DNA of 64,000 bases from Pelobacter sp. (lineage in GTDB: Bacteria > Desulfobacterota > Desulfuromonadia > Geobacterales > Pseudopelobacteraceae): positions 16,602-80,601 of the forward strand of contig JAVBXN010000047.1 of assembly GCA_030824515.1 (NCBI GenBank), given 5' to 3'. Position numbers and translations under genes: made by a program. Shown in pieces: positions 28,381 through 37,700 of the stretch; position 1 is the first letter of the stretch; the number at the start of each line of letters is the position of its first letter. The notes under the pieces are model-generated. The model searched no databases. It had not been told where the DNA came from and saw only the letters and a program-made list of their open reading frames with translations.

Positions 28381-29004
28381 TCAATATTTATTTAGTTTAA
28401 TAGATAGCAACTCTTCTTGCCACGGTAAAGGTTTATCCATAAAAGCTATTGCAAATATTTCAGTATCGCCAACTTCAGAATAAACATGCGGAAATCCACT
28501 TGTCATCAACATTTTTATCAATGTTTTTTCAGTAAAACCTGTTTTATGGGCAAAGAAATCTTTCCCACTACGTTCTATCTGACTCTGAAATCCATAGATC
28601 ACATCAAGAACCCTTATTGGACCACTAGGTGCTGTATAGAGAATATCCTCAATATCCATTCCATTTTCCACAACAGACTTCATGACTTCAAGTAAATCGG
28701 GAACCCTTATGTATGCAAAGCCTCCCCTCTTTAATACAATTCTGAAGCCCTTGACTACTTTAACAACATCATGGGCGTAATAATGTTCAAGATTGTGAGA
28801 ACAATAGATCGCATCATATTGACGCGCTGGAAGCTTCCACAATTCACGTGCATCGCACAAGACATCTGGGTTACATAGCGGATCAATATCCAGCAGATCA
28901 TGACGCCATCCCTGAAAACATTTAGGAATTTCAATTGCCTTGTTATTACCACCTACATTAAGCACTGCCCGTGCAGATTCACTTGATTGATGCGATAATG
29001 TCAT
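28381..29004 (-). CDS. Small class I SAM-dependent methyltransferase
   Basis: The frame is open from a GTG at 29016, but the ATG at 29004 has GGAG seven bases upstream and is the better start, giving 207 residues. The glycine motif is degenerate (AVLNVGGNNKAIEIP), the acidic residue is in LLDIDP, and the later blocks YDAIYCSHNLEHYYAHD and LKRGGFAYIRVPDL are typical of type-11 methyltransferases from glycan clusters. It resembles the methyltransferase half of the radical SAM fusion two genes upstream. The target is probably a sugar or glycan end, but no specific function can be assigned. Confidence 0.8.
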   Translation of the reverse strand: MTLSHQSSESARAVLNVGGNNKAIEIPKCFQGWRHDLLDIDPLCNPDVLCDARELWKLPARQYDAIYCSHNLEHYYAHDVVKVVKGFRIVLKRGGFAYIRVPDLLEVMKSVVENGMDIEDILYTAPSGPIRVLDVIYGFQSQIERSGKDFFAHKTGFTEKTLIKMLMTSGFPHVYSEVGDTEIFAIAFMDKPLPWQEELLSIKLNKY

Positions 29005-29021
29005 AAATATCTCCACATATT

Positions 29022-31013
29022 CTAAAGCTGCATCTGTTTTTTAAGTTTCTGCACAATTTTTGATGAATTGTCACCATACATATTTCCGGGCGGATATGCT
29101 TTTGCAGCTTGTTCGTACATTTGAATGGCTTTTAGCTTGTCATTTCTGGCGATATAAATCTGCCCCAAGCGATAGAAAATAAATGGATCATGATTTAGCA
29201 GATAAGACTGATTATATAAAGATATGATTTTATCCTGAATTTTCCTGATACTGTTTGGATCCTTTGCCTGAAGAAGCTCGTTTTCCTGGAAATTGATATA
29301 AAACTTTAGCGCAGCAGCTGATTTGCCTTTCGTGGCGCTAAGCACCTTTTGCAAAAGTGCTTCTGCTTTTTCTTTGTTACCTTCTGTTGCCTCAATTCCA
29401 GCCATATTTATATCGTAGTTATCCATATATTTGTTGCTTGGTAAAGATGAGGCAATAATGTACTGTTCCCGAGCAGATTTCAAATCTCCTGCACGTATAA
29501 AAGCCAGCATATAAAGCCCCCGAAGTTCTTTCTGGCGAGGATTTTTAGAAACGGTATCAGCAATCAGCGCCATATTGGTCTGCCAGGTAATATTCCTTTG
29601 AAAAGTAACAAAAGACATGACAATCAAAAGGACATAAACAGCAACATGTACTGACATCATTGTAGCATTACGTATATTTCGTTCCGCAATAAGTTGAGCC
29701 ACAAATAGAGATACCGATATACTCCAGAATGCTGATGCAATATATATGTATCTTTCAGCATAACCGGTCCAGGCTATTGTTCCGAATGCAAATGGAAAGG
29801 CTGGCAAAACACAACACATACCTGTAATTGCCAAAGCAGATATAGTGTTTCGCTTCAGGACAAGCCATAATGTCAACAAAAAAACAGCTATTCCGAGGAG
29901 ATCATAGAGAGGGTTTATCTCCAGAATGAAAAAATTAAGCGGCGACGGCAAAAAGAACTTCTTAACATAGTAACCAGCCGCACCTAGAAAAATCGAAATT
30001 GCATAGCCAGTATCTTGAAATATTAGATTAAGCGTATTGGAAATACGATCAATGTTCGATGAGAATGCAATTTTCCTGAACACAAAAAAAAGAGTGCCAG
30101 TTACAAGTCCTACCAGTGCCAGCAATATCGTAACGGCAAAATGCTCTCTGATAGTTACTTGAAGCGGCTTATTGCCAATATCCGTCCAGAGTGAATACAG
30201 CATAAAGCAACATCCCAAAAACAGTACAGACCAGTACGAGCCAATATAAAGAACAATAATCACTGAAACAGAAAAAAAGAGTAGGTATATTATAAATGGG
30301 TGGAATAACTTCTTGGTTGACAGGACTACCGGCTCAATAGTTCTTTGAGATGCGTCACACCTGGGAAGTACCAATAAAAATGGAACCGCCAGGATAAAAC
30401 CAAACGCAACCTCTTTCGCTAAAAGTGATAACAGGAGAGCAGTACCAGAATAGAAAAGGTCCAGCTTTTTCCTTCTATCCAGATATCTAAACAAAAAGAT
30501 GGTACTAACAAGAATGAAATTGCAAGCCATGATATCTGTCCTTCCAGATATCCAGTTTACAGATTCTGTTACTATCGGGTGTATTGCAAAGACAAGTGCG
30601 GTTACAAACGGCAAAAGACTGTCAATTTTAAAAGCCAGACGACCAGACAGCCTTAAAGTAAGCAGATAGACGAGAAGAATATTTACAAAATGAAACAGGA
30701 TGTTCTCAAGATGCATGAACGAACTGCTCATCATCCAGAGCTGTTTATCAATATATTGACTGAGACCGAGAAGTGGCCTGTAATAACCACCACCGGCAGA
30801 TCGGGGCACAAATATATTCGATAAGCTCATAGTCTCTGAATTCAAAATATCGTTTACCATACCCAGATCATCAATAATGGATATTTCAGCAAATATGGCT
30901 GGATAATAGATCAACAAGACCAATATGCAGAGTAGAAGAATCTGATAGGTTTTCTTTTCGGGAATAAATATGTGGGGCATGTAAATTTTGCGACACATGA
31001 ATGGGAACTTCAT
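29022..31013 (-). CDS. TMTC-like integral membrane glycosyltransferase with C-terminal TPRs
   Basis: This 663-residue protein combines about 11 membrane helices (to about residue 480) with a C-terminal TPR domain of four or five repeats. The first outer loop has ISIIDDLGMVND (Asp48-Asp49), the later loop AIHPIVTESVNWISGRTD is a hallmark of TMTC proteins, which in animals O-mannosylate cadherins, and LLAKEVAFGF follows. Bacterial homologues are usually annotated only as TPR proteins. The ATG overlaps the previous stop by four bases (ATGA). With its lipid-linked sugar chemistry on the outer face, it would act on exported proteins, while the GT41 proteins of the same operon act in the cytoplasm. 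Confidence 0.8.
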   Translation of the reverse strand: MKFPFMCRKIYMPHIFIPEKKTYQILLLCILVLLIYYPAIFAEISIIDDLGMVNDILNSETMSLSNIFVPRSAGGGYYRPLLGLSQYIDKQLWMMSSSFMHLENILFHFVNILLVYLLTLRLSGRLAFKIDSLLPFVTALVFAIHPIVTESVNWISGRTDIMACNFILVSTIFLFRYLDRRKKLDLFYSGTALLLSLLAKEVAFGFILAVPFLLVLPRCDASQRTIEPVVLSTKKLFHPFIIYLLFFSVSVIIVLYIGSYWSVLFLGCCFMLYSLWTDIGNKPLQVTIREHFAVTILLALVGLVTGTLFFVFRKIAFSSNIDRISNTLNLIFQDTGYAISIFLGAAGYYVKKFFLPSPLNFFILEINPLYDLLGIAVFLLTLWLVLKRNTISALAITGMCCVLPAFPFAFGTIAWTGYAERYIYIASAFWSISVSLFVAQLIAERNIRNATMMSVHVAVYVLLIVMSFVTFQRNITWQTNMALIADTVSKNPRQKELRGLYMLAFIRAGDLKSAREQYIIASSLPSNKYMDNYDINMAGIEATEGNKEKAEALLQKVLSATKGKSAAALKFYINFQENELLQAKDPNSIRKIQDKIISLYNQSYLLNHDPFIFYRLGQIYIARNDKLKAIQMYEQAAKAYPPGNMYGDNSSKIVQKLKKQMQL

Positions 31014-32266
31014 ATGCTATTGACTGGTTTTGTTGCAACCATATTTAAACTGATATACCGGCCATTAATCACCATGTTACTTGCATCTTTGAAAACATTG
31101 AAAGTTTCAACCCTGCATATATTTTCAAAACCAGTCAGTCTCAATAACTGTTCCAGATATCTTTCGTTGTAGCCTGAATTATGGTAGTCAAAAGGATTTG
31201 AATGGCCACCAAAAATTATTTGGGTAAGAAACTGCCACTGCCCAACAGTTAGGTCAGGGATCAGAAGGAGCTCTGCAAGGCAGTCAAGGTCTGGGACGCT
31301 CACCATCAGCCTGCCACCAGGCTCCAGAACCCGATACCATTCAGCAAGAGCTGTTAATACCTCTTCAGCAAAATCAAGATGCTCAAGAACATGTGATGCA
31401 TAGACCTCAACGAACTCTCCTTCGCCAAAATCAGAGAGGTCAGAAGCCTCGGCAATATGATCAACAATGGGTGAAGGTAATATGTCCAGAATTTCCCATT
31501 CGCTATTCTTTTCCTGTCCACCAATATGGAGCCTTCTTTGCCTTTTGTCCATAACCCCCTCTTGTGAAGTTGTTGTAATTTTATAACGATTGTGTTTATC
31601 CAGCAACCTGTGTTCCTCAGCAATTACTTCGGAGTTTAAATTTGCCCAGCAATATTCACATTCTGGTATCTTTCCAAACATCTCTTCAGAGTTGAAATAA
31701 TTTTCTGATAATTTTACTGCCAATGTCAGTGGATCTTTATCTTTATCAATCCTCTTTACTGCATCAAACACACACGGCCCACAAACTGGAAATACCATAT
31801 TTCCATAAATCATTGGTCCAGGACATATGCAGTTACACGGTATTCTTGCAGGAAACTGTTTGTTGGCAAAATGCGTTTTTATAACATAATTGACTTTACT
31901 ATGCTTCAACTCCTTTACTGCTACACTGGGATAATAACTGACATCAATTCTTGTGATGTCATCCATAACGTCTATCGCATTCTGTAATGCAATACCATTA
32001 GTTGTAATAACAATATCATTCACTGCCTTTGATTTTCTCATCAGAGCAATTCCTTCCTTAATGTGCCGCCAAAGTAACGGCTCACCGGGACCATGAAGGA
32101 AAAGGTCAACTGTATAGTTAGACTTTTCTGTAATATTCAGAAAAGATTCTAGATCTTTCATAGATAGATGGTAATTCGGATTATATGCTCTCATTCCCTT
32201 ATGGGCGCAGTGAGCACAATCAAGCTGACATTCGGAGCAGACTTCCAAGGGAACACGAATTGGCAT
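31010..32266 (-). CDS. Fusion of radical SAM/SPASM-like enzyme and SAM-dependent methyltransferase
   Basis: The 418-residue protein starts with a radical SAM domain. Cys13, Cys17 and Cys20 form the CxxxCxxC motif (CQLDCAHC), and HGPGEPLLWR and ITTNGIAL match later strands. A cysteine-rich tail (CNCICPGP, FPVCGPC, CEYCWANL; about 145-215) suggests extra iron-sulfur clusters of SPASM type. From about residue 243 a class I methyltransferase domain follows (RLHIGGQEKNSEWEILDILP, then YASHVLEHLDFAEEV and VLEPGGRLMVSVPDLD). The start is immediately after the previous stop (TAA-ATG), with GGAG eight bases upstream. Both halves use S-adenosylmethionine in different ways. The substrate is unknown; a modified sugar or a peptide is possible. 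Confidence 0.85.
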   Translation of the reverse strand: MPIRVPLEVCSECQLDCAHCAHKGMRAYNPNYHLSMKDLESFLNITEKSNYTVDLFLHGPGEPLLWRHIKEGIALMRKSKAVNDIVITTNGIALQNAIDVMDDITRIDVSYYPSVAVKELKHSKVNYVIKTHFANKQFPARIPCNCICPGPMIYGNMVFPVCGPCVFDAVKRIDKDKDPLTLAVKLSENYFNSEEMFGKIPECEYCWANLNSEVIAEEHRLLDKHNRYKITTTSQEGVMDKRQRRLHIGGQEKNSEWEILDILPSPIVDHIAEASDLSDFGEGEFVEVYASHVLEHLDFAEEVLTALAEWYRVLEPGGRLMVSVPDLDCLAELLLIPDLTVGQWQFLTQIIFGGHSNPFDYHNSGYNERYLEQLLRLTGFENICRVETFNVFKDASNMVINGRYISLNMVATKPVNSI

Positions 32267-34717
32267 TTAAATATCTCCATTCCAAATCGTATTCAAGACA
32301 GCTTCAAATTTTCTTGCATATGATTTTGCTGAACAAAGCACTGAATCTTTCATCTTCATACGCAAACATGAACGTAAATGAGATAATGCGTCCAGTTTGC
32401 TTGCAATAGAAACAGCCTTTTCAAGGTATTCATCAATTGAATTTGCCGTATTGCAACTCAAGCCAACCGCAGCAAGCAGACTCTCCCCTACCCTGCAGGA
32501 ATGACGGTCACCAGACAATGTTATGACAGGAACTCCCATCCACAATGCCTCACAAGTGGTAGTGGTTCCATTATAAGGAAAAGTGTCAAGAGCAACATCT
32601 ATATTTCCATACTGTGCAAGATGAATTAACATATTTGGATCAGAAGGTTTAATTATTAAACGATCACTAGCAATTCCTTGTTTTTTGAATCGCTTCACCA
32701 TTCTGTCAACAGTTGACGCATCTTGAAAATAATGATTTTTCAATAATAATCTTGAATTCGGAACATTGTTCAAGATTTGACACCATACCTTTATTGTTCC
32801 TTCCTGAATCTTAGGCAACATATTAAACGAACCAAAAGTAATGTATCCGTTCGTCAATGCTGGTAATGCAGAAATTTCCGGTGCATCTTCAGGTGGCTTG
32901 TAACAAAGAAAACAATCTTCAATCCTAACAAGTTGTTCGCTATATAGATTATCAGAAACTCCAGGTGGATCTGCAATTGCATCTGTAATGCGGTAATCCA
33001 TAGAAGTAAGGCCTGTAGTGTTTGGATAACCAAGCCAGGTAACCTGAACCGGCGCCAGTCTTCTAGTGAAAAGTCCGAGCCTGATTGTCTCGCCGGTGTG
33101 GCCTGCCAAATCAATAAGAATATCAGGTGCGACCTCACAAATCACATTTGCCGTTTCATCATCGGTCAATAATGAAATATCCCTCCAGCCATCTACAAGC
33201 GCTAGCGTCTTTTTTGTCATGTCATCAATATTTTTCGTATCGCTAAGGCAGTAGATTTCAAAGATGTTTCTGTCATGATTTTCCAAAAGCGGTAATAAAA
33301 AAAACCCAACAGAATGGCGGCGAAAATCGGGAGAAATGTATGCAATCCGTGTCCTTGATCGTTTCAGACGTACTGGTAAATCCTTATTTTTTATTGAGCA
33401 GTGCTGTTTTTCCCATATTCTGCTTTCTCGATATATAGCTTGTTGGGAACTTGTTTCATTATAGTTCATACATAAAAGCAGATTTGAATGGGCCTTCATA
33501 TTTGATGGATCAAGTTTCAATGTATTACGATACGTTTTAATAGATGCATCAAGTTTGCCCTGATAAGCCTGAATCGTGCCAAGAGTTGTTAGTACTGAAG
33601 AGTTGTCATATTCAAGCTGAAGTGCTTTATTACAAATTGATTCAGCTTCCTGAAGACTTCCAGAATACATCGTTTTTCTTGCCTGCTCCGACATTGTTAA
33701 TGCTTGATATTTCCGCCATCCAGGAGTTTCAGGAACTGGCAAACAGAACCGACTATTATCACAAGGGGGAGGATACTCAGACATTTGCAGTTGAGCTAAT
33801 CCATCCCAAGGGATTCTTCTAACGCCCTCATACCCCATATATGCCGGAAGACCGTATTTTTGCTTAAAAACAGCCCAATTCTCGTAAACCCGTGCCCAGC
33901 GTCTATCAAGCTTTTTCTGTTTTTCATAATTCGGAAGGTAATCAAAATTAGCTTGGTGTTGATGCCAAGCAAAAGCCCCAATAGCAAGCTTGGGGCGAAA
34001 TCCAGCCTGACGGGCACGCACACCCAGATCATGATCCACAAAGTACCCTAAAAACCTGCGATCCAGATATCCGACTTTTTCAAGCAGTTGGCGTGTAACA
34101 AGAAATGCATCACCAGTCAGAAATGGATCATCGAACCATTTCCCCCTAAAACTTTTAGATCTGATCCGAGCATAACGGAATAGGTCTATGAAATTATTAA
34201 GTTCACCGCAATCTTTAATATTATGGGTAATAAGGTGGTTATCAACAAAATTTGAACAACCTCTAACCAGACCGGAATCATTAAATAAATCTGCAACAAG
34301 CAGCAATTCGTTTATATAGCTAGGAGAAACAAATATATCATTTGATAAAAAGATAATTCTATTACCTGACGCATGGGAGAGTATTGTATTGAGACTTCCG
34401 CTGTACTCAATATTTTCAGGGAATCTGAAAATTTTTGTATTTTTATGTAAATACGGCACAAGCTCAAATAATTTTCCTGTGTTGTCAGGTGATGCATCAT
34501 CAACAAGAATCAACTCATAATCTCCGGTAACACTTGCCAGAAGAGAACGTAAAGCAATAAGAGTTGTATCTATATTTCCGTATGCAGCCATGCCAATGGT
34601 AATCGAAGAATCCAGTATTGAAGGTGGAAACTTTTTTCCCAGTTCCGGGTCAATAAGTAGCAATTCTGCTGGATCGGTCTTGTCCAGTTCTTCCCAAGTC
34701 ATTGACATATTAATCAT
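32267..34717 (-). CDS. GT2-TPR-GT41 fusion glycosyltransferase
   Basis: The 816-residue protein has three parts. Residues about 35-270 are a GT2 domain (ITIGMAAYGN, ELILVDDASPDNTG, and GYFVDHDLGVRARQAGF with an invertase-type acidic/Arg block). Residues about 345-450 hold TPR repeats. Residues about 456-816 are an O-GlcNAc-transferase-like GT41 domain: RIAYISPDFRRHSVG, DLAGHTGETIRLGLF, ITFGSFNMLPKI, LDTFPYNGTTTTCEALWMG. The GT41 His and Lys positions used by human OGT (His498, Lys842) appear kept. ATG codons at 34717, 34708 and 34702 are possible starts; the second has the best spacing from AAGAG. One chain could add a first sugar and extend it. It follows the giant gene by 13 bases. Confidence 0.88.
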   Translation of the reverse strand: MINMSMTWEELDKTDPAELLLIDPELGKKFPPSILDSSITIGMAAYGNIDTTLIALRSLLASVTGDYELILVDDASPDNTGKLFELVPYLHKNTKIFRFPENIEYSGSLNTILSHASGNRIIFLSNDIFVSPSYINELLLVADLFNDSGLVRGCSNFVDNHLITHNIKDCGELNNFIDLFRYARIRSKSFRGKWFDDPFLTGDAFLVTRQLLEKVGYLDRRFLGYFVDHDLGVRARQAGFRPKLAIGAFAWHQHQANFDYLPNYEKQKKLDRRWARVYENWAVFKQKYGLPAYMGYEGVRRIPWDGLAQLQMSEYPPPCDNSRFCLPVPETPGWRKYQALTMSEQARKTMYSGSLQEAESICNKALQLEYDNSSVLTTLGTIQAYQGKLDASIKTYRNTLKLDPSNMKAHSNLLLCMNYNETSSQQAIYRESRIWEKQHCSIKNKDLPVRLKRSRTRIAYISPDFRRHSVGFFLLPLLENHDRNIFEIYCLSDTKNIDDMTKKTLALVDGWRDISLLTDDETANVICEVAPDILIDLAGHTGETIRLGLFTRRLAPVQVTWLGYPNTTGLTSMDYRITDAIADPPGVSDNLYSEQLVRIEDCFLCYKPPEDAPEISALPALTNGYITFGSFNMLPKIQEGTIKVWCQILNNVPNSRLLLKNHYFQDASTVDRMVKRFKKQGIASDRLIIKPSDPNMLIHLAQYGNIDVALDTFPYNGTTTTCEALWMGVPVITLSGDRHSCRVGESLLAAVGLSCNTANSIDEYLEKAVSIASKLDALSHLRSCLRMKMKDSVLCSAKSYARKFEAVLNTIWNGDI

Positions 34718-34730
34718 CTCTTAATTCAAA

Positions 34731-37700
34731 CTAAGGTTTTAGATTTATAATCCCAGCAAATTTATTGGTGTACCTATGCCAAACATCGCGATAGGCACTC
34801 TCAAGAATATTTGTGAATTTTTCGGCCTCCATAAATGGAGAAGCAGACAACTGCTTCCTGAGATTTAAATGGTAATCAGAAAGACGCTTCATATCATTAC
34901 AGAGTGAAACCGTGATATCCAGATATTCATCCACTGTTTCCGCTAAAAGTTCTTCAAGGCCAAGATGGCATAAGATACTGGCCCCAACGCGTCCTGCGTG
35001 ATAATTACCACGCAAAGCAATCACCGGAACCCCCATGTAAAGAGTTTCAAAAGTCGTTGTGGTGCCATTGTAGGGAAACGGATCAAGTGCGATGTCTATC
35101 TGACGATACAATTCAAGATGATCAGTGTAAGAATCAATTGCCGGAACGCACATAACACGATCCTCTGTAACTCCTCGCCCAACAAAATGCATTTTATAGT
35201 TCTTGGCAAATTCAGAATCGATAAATGACTTGTACTTAAGCAAAAGTCGGGAGTCTGGAACGGCCAGAAGTATACGGCTCCAAAGGTCAATAACTTCAGG
35301 CGATATTTTGGAGATGTTGTTAAAGCAACCGAATGTAACATACCCTTTGATCTGTGACGGTGGAGGACCGGAATCTATAGGATTCTCAGGTGGTTGATAA
35401 CAATGAAAACCATACGGAAAACGAATCAGTTGTTCATGTTCACTAATATCACATGCAAATTCAGGGTCTGCGATTGCATCTGTAATACGATAATCCATTG
35501 TTGGTATACCGGTGGTATTGGGGTAGCCAAGCCACGAAATCTGTATCGGTGCAGCTTTTCTGGCAAACAATGTCAGCCGGTTTCCGGCTGTATGCCCTGC
35601 AAGGTCAACCAATACATCAACTTTATCGTTTGCAATGAGTTCAAGCAGTTCTTGATCTGTAAATTCTGAAGTATTATGCCAAACATCAGCATACGACTCC
35701 AGCATCAAGGTTTGAATATCTGACTTCGTCCTGTCTGAATAGCAGATAACAACAAAATCATCCCGATTATGCAACTGAAGAACCGGCAAGATAAAGTACC
35801 CTACTGGGTGTCTGCAAAAATCTGGAGACACATAACCGATAATCAGCTTACGATCAGGGAGCGGATCATTTTGGAATGTCCGTTTATGATTATCTGCTGG
35901 AACATGCAGTTCAGCCCATTTTTTTTGTTCGACCGAAATAGCTGAAAGAGTGGAATCATCCAGATACTGAAATGAATATATTAAGCTGCTATGCAAGGCA
36001 GCATTCTGAGGATTTACTTCAAGCGCTCTATGCAAATCCTCCAATGCTTCATGCATCCTCGACTGGGCTGTCATAGCTTTGGCATGTACTGACAAGAGAT
36101 CTGTATTGTCAGGAAAATATCTAAGCCCCTCAGATGCGACTCGTTCCCCATCCGTAACCATGCCCATTTCACAGAAAAGCGTGCTCAGATTGATATATGC
36201 CGGCGCATATTCATAATCATAAAACAATGCTTCCTTAAAATACAGTTCAGCATTATTAATATCCTCAAGCTGATGATACGCCGATCCGATATTGTTAGAT
36301 ATTATGGCTGACTCCTGAATATGTTCAGATGCTTGTTCATAGCACTCCAGAGCCTGATATGGGTCTTTCAAAGCCAGCAGAGCATTGCCTTTTTCCAGAT
36401 AGGCCTCTCCATATTCAGAGTTCAGCCTGATAGCAGTCTCAAAACACTCAATGGCTTCATGAAAATTCTTTTCCTTTTCAAATGTCAATCCAAGATTATA
36501 GTGAGCTTCTGCGAAAGATGAGTCAGCAGAAATTGCCAATTCAAATGCTTTTTTTGCCTCATCAATTTCGCAAGTCTGCATCTTGATAATACCCAGGTTG
36601 TTGTAAGCCATTGCAAAACCTGGATTCAAAGACACTGACTGTTCATAAAGCCTGATAGCTTTATCGATATTTCCAGCTTCCATCTGATCAATACCATCAT
36701 TGTACAGCATGGCTGCTCTAGTATTTGCATCAACTATTTTATTTTCCGCAGCATCATTATAAGATTTTGAGGTGGTTTCTTTTAAATCAGTACGTTCTTT
36801 CACTATTTGAAAATAGAGTTCCTCCAGATTTCTGGTAAATTTTGCGCCGTCACAGAGAGTCGATGCCATCATCCTTGCACGTAATTCAAACCGTATCTTT
36901 TTTAATTCTTCAAATTTGAAAGCAGCCTCTTTAGCTTTGGCAATAAATTGTTCCTGCGAGAATGTTATCCATTCAGGCAAATCAATTGTTCTTAAAAAAC
37001 TGGCTGTCTGACGACCAGCGGGTTTATTTCCCATAAGTGTCAAAATCGGAACCCCCATCCAAAGAGCCTCACAGGATGTCATGCCACCAGAAAACGGGAA
37101 TGGATCAAGAGCAATATCAATATCACCATACTCCTTTAACATATCTGCATGTTGTGACTTTCCACGCAGTTCCAAACGATTAGCATCAACACCACACTTT
37201 ACAAATGCTTTTATCAAGCGGTCCCGTTCTTTTTTTCTTTCCAACGAAGACCACTTAATTATTAATCTCGAATCAGGAACTGCCGTCAACACCTTACTCC
37301 ACAAGTTAATGACTTCAGGTGTCAGTTTGGCAATGTTGTTGAATGAGCCAAAGGTGATAAATCCATTTTTCAGAACAGGTGGTTCAACTACTGGTGGCGC
37401 ATATTCAGGCGGAGAGTAACAGAAACGGCTTCCTGGAAGCCGGATAACCTTCTCTGAAAACCATTGTTCCTCATTCTCCGGTATTGTTGTTACATCGGAA
37501 ATCAGATAATCTATTGCATCAACGCCAGTGGTATTGAAATAGCCTAGCCATGATATCTGAACAGGGGCAGGTCTAAGTGCGAACAACCGCAAGCGGTTTC
37601 CTTTTGTATGTCCCGCAAGGTCTACAAGAATATCAATCCGATCATTACAAATAAGCGATGCAGCTGCTTCATCAGATAGTCTGGCAATATCACGCCACTC

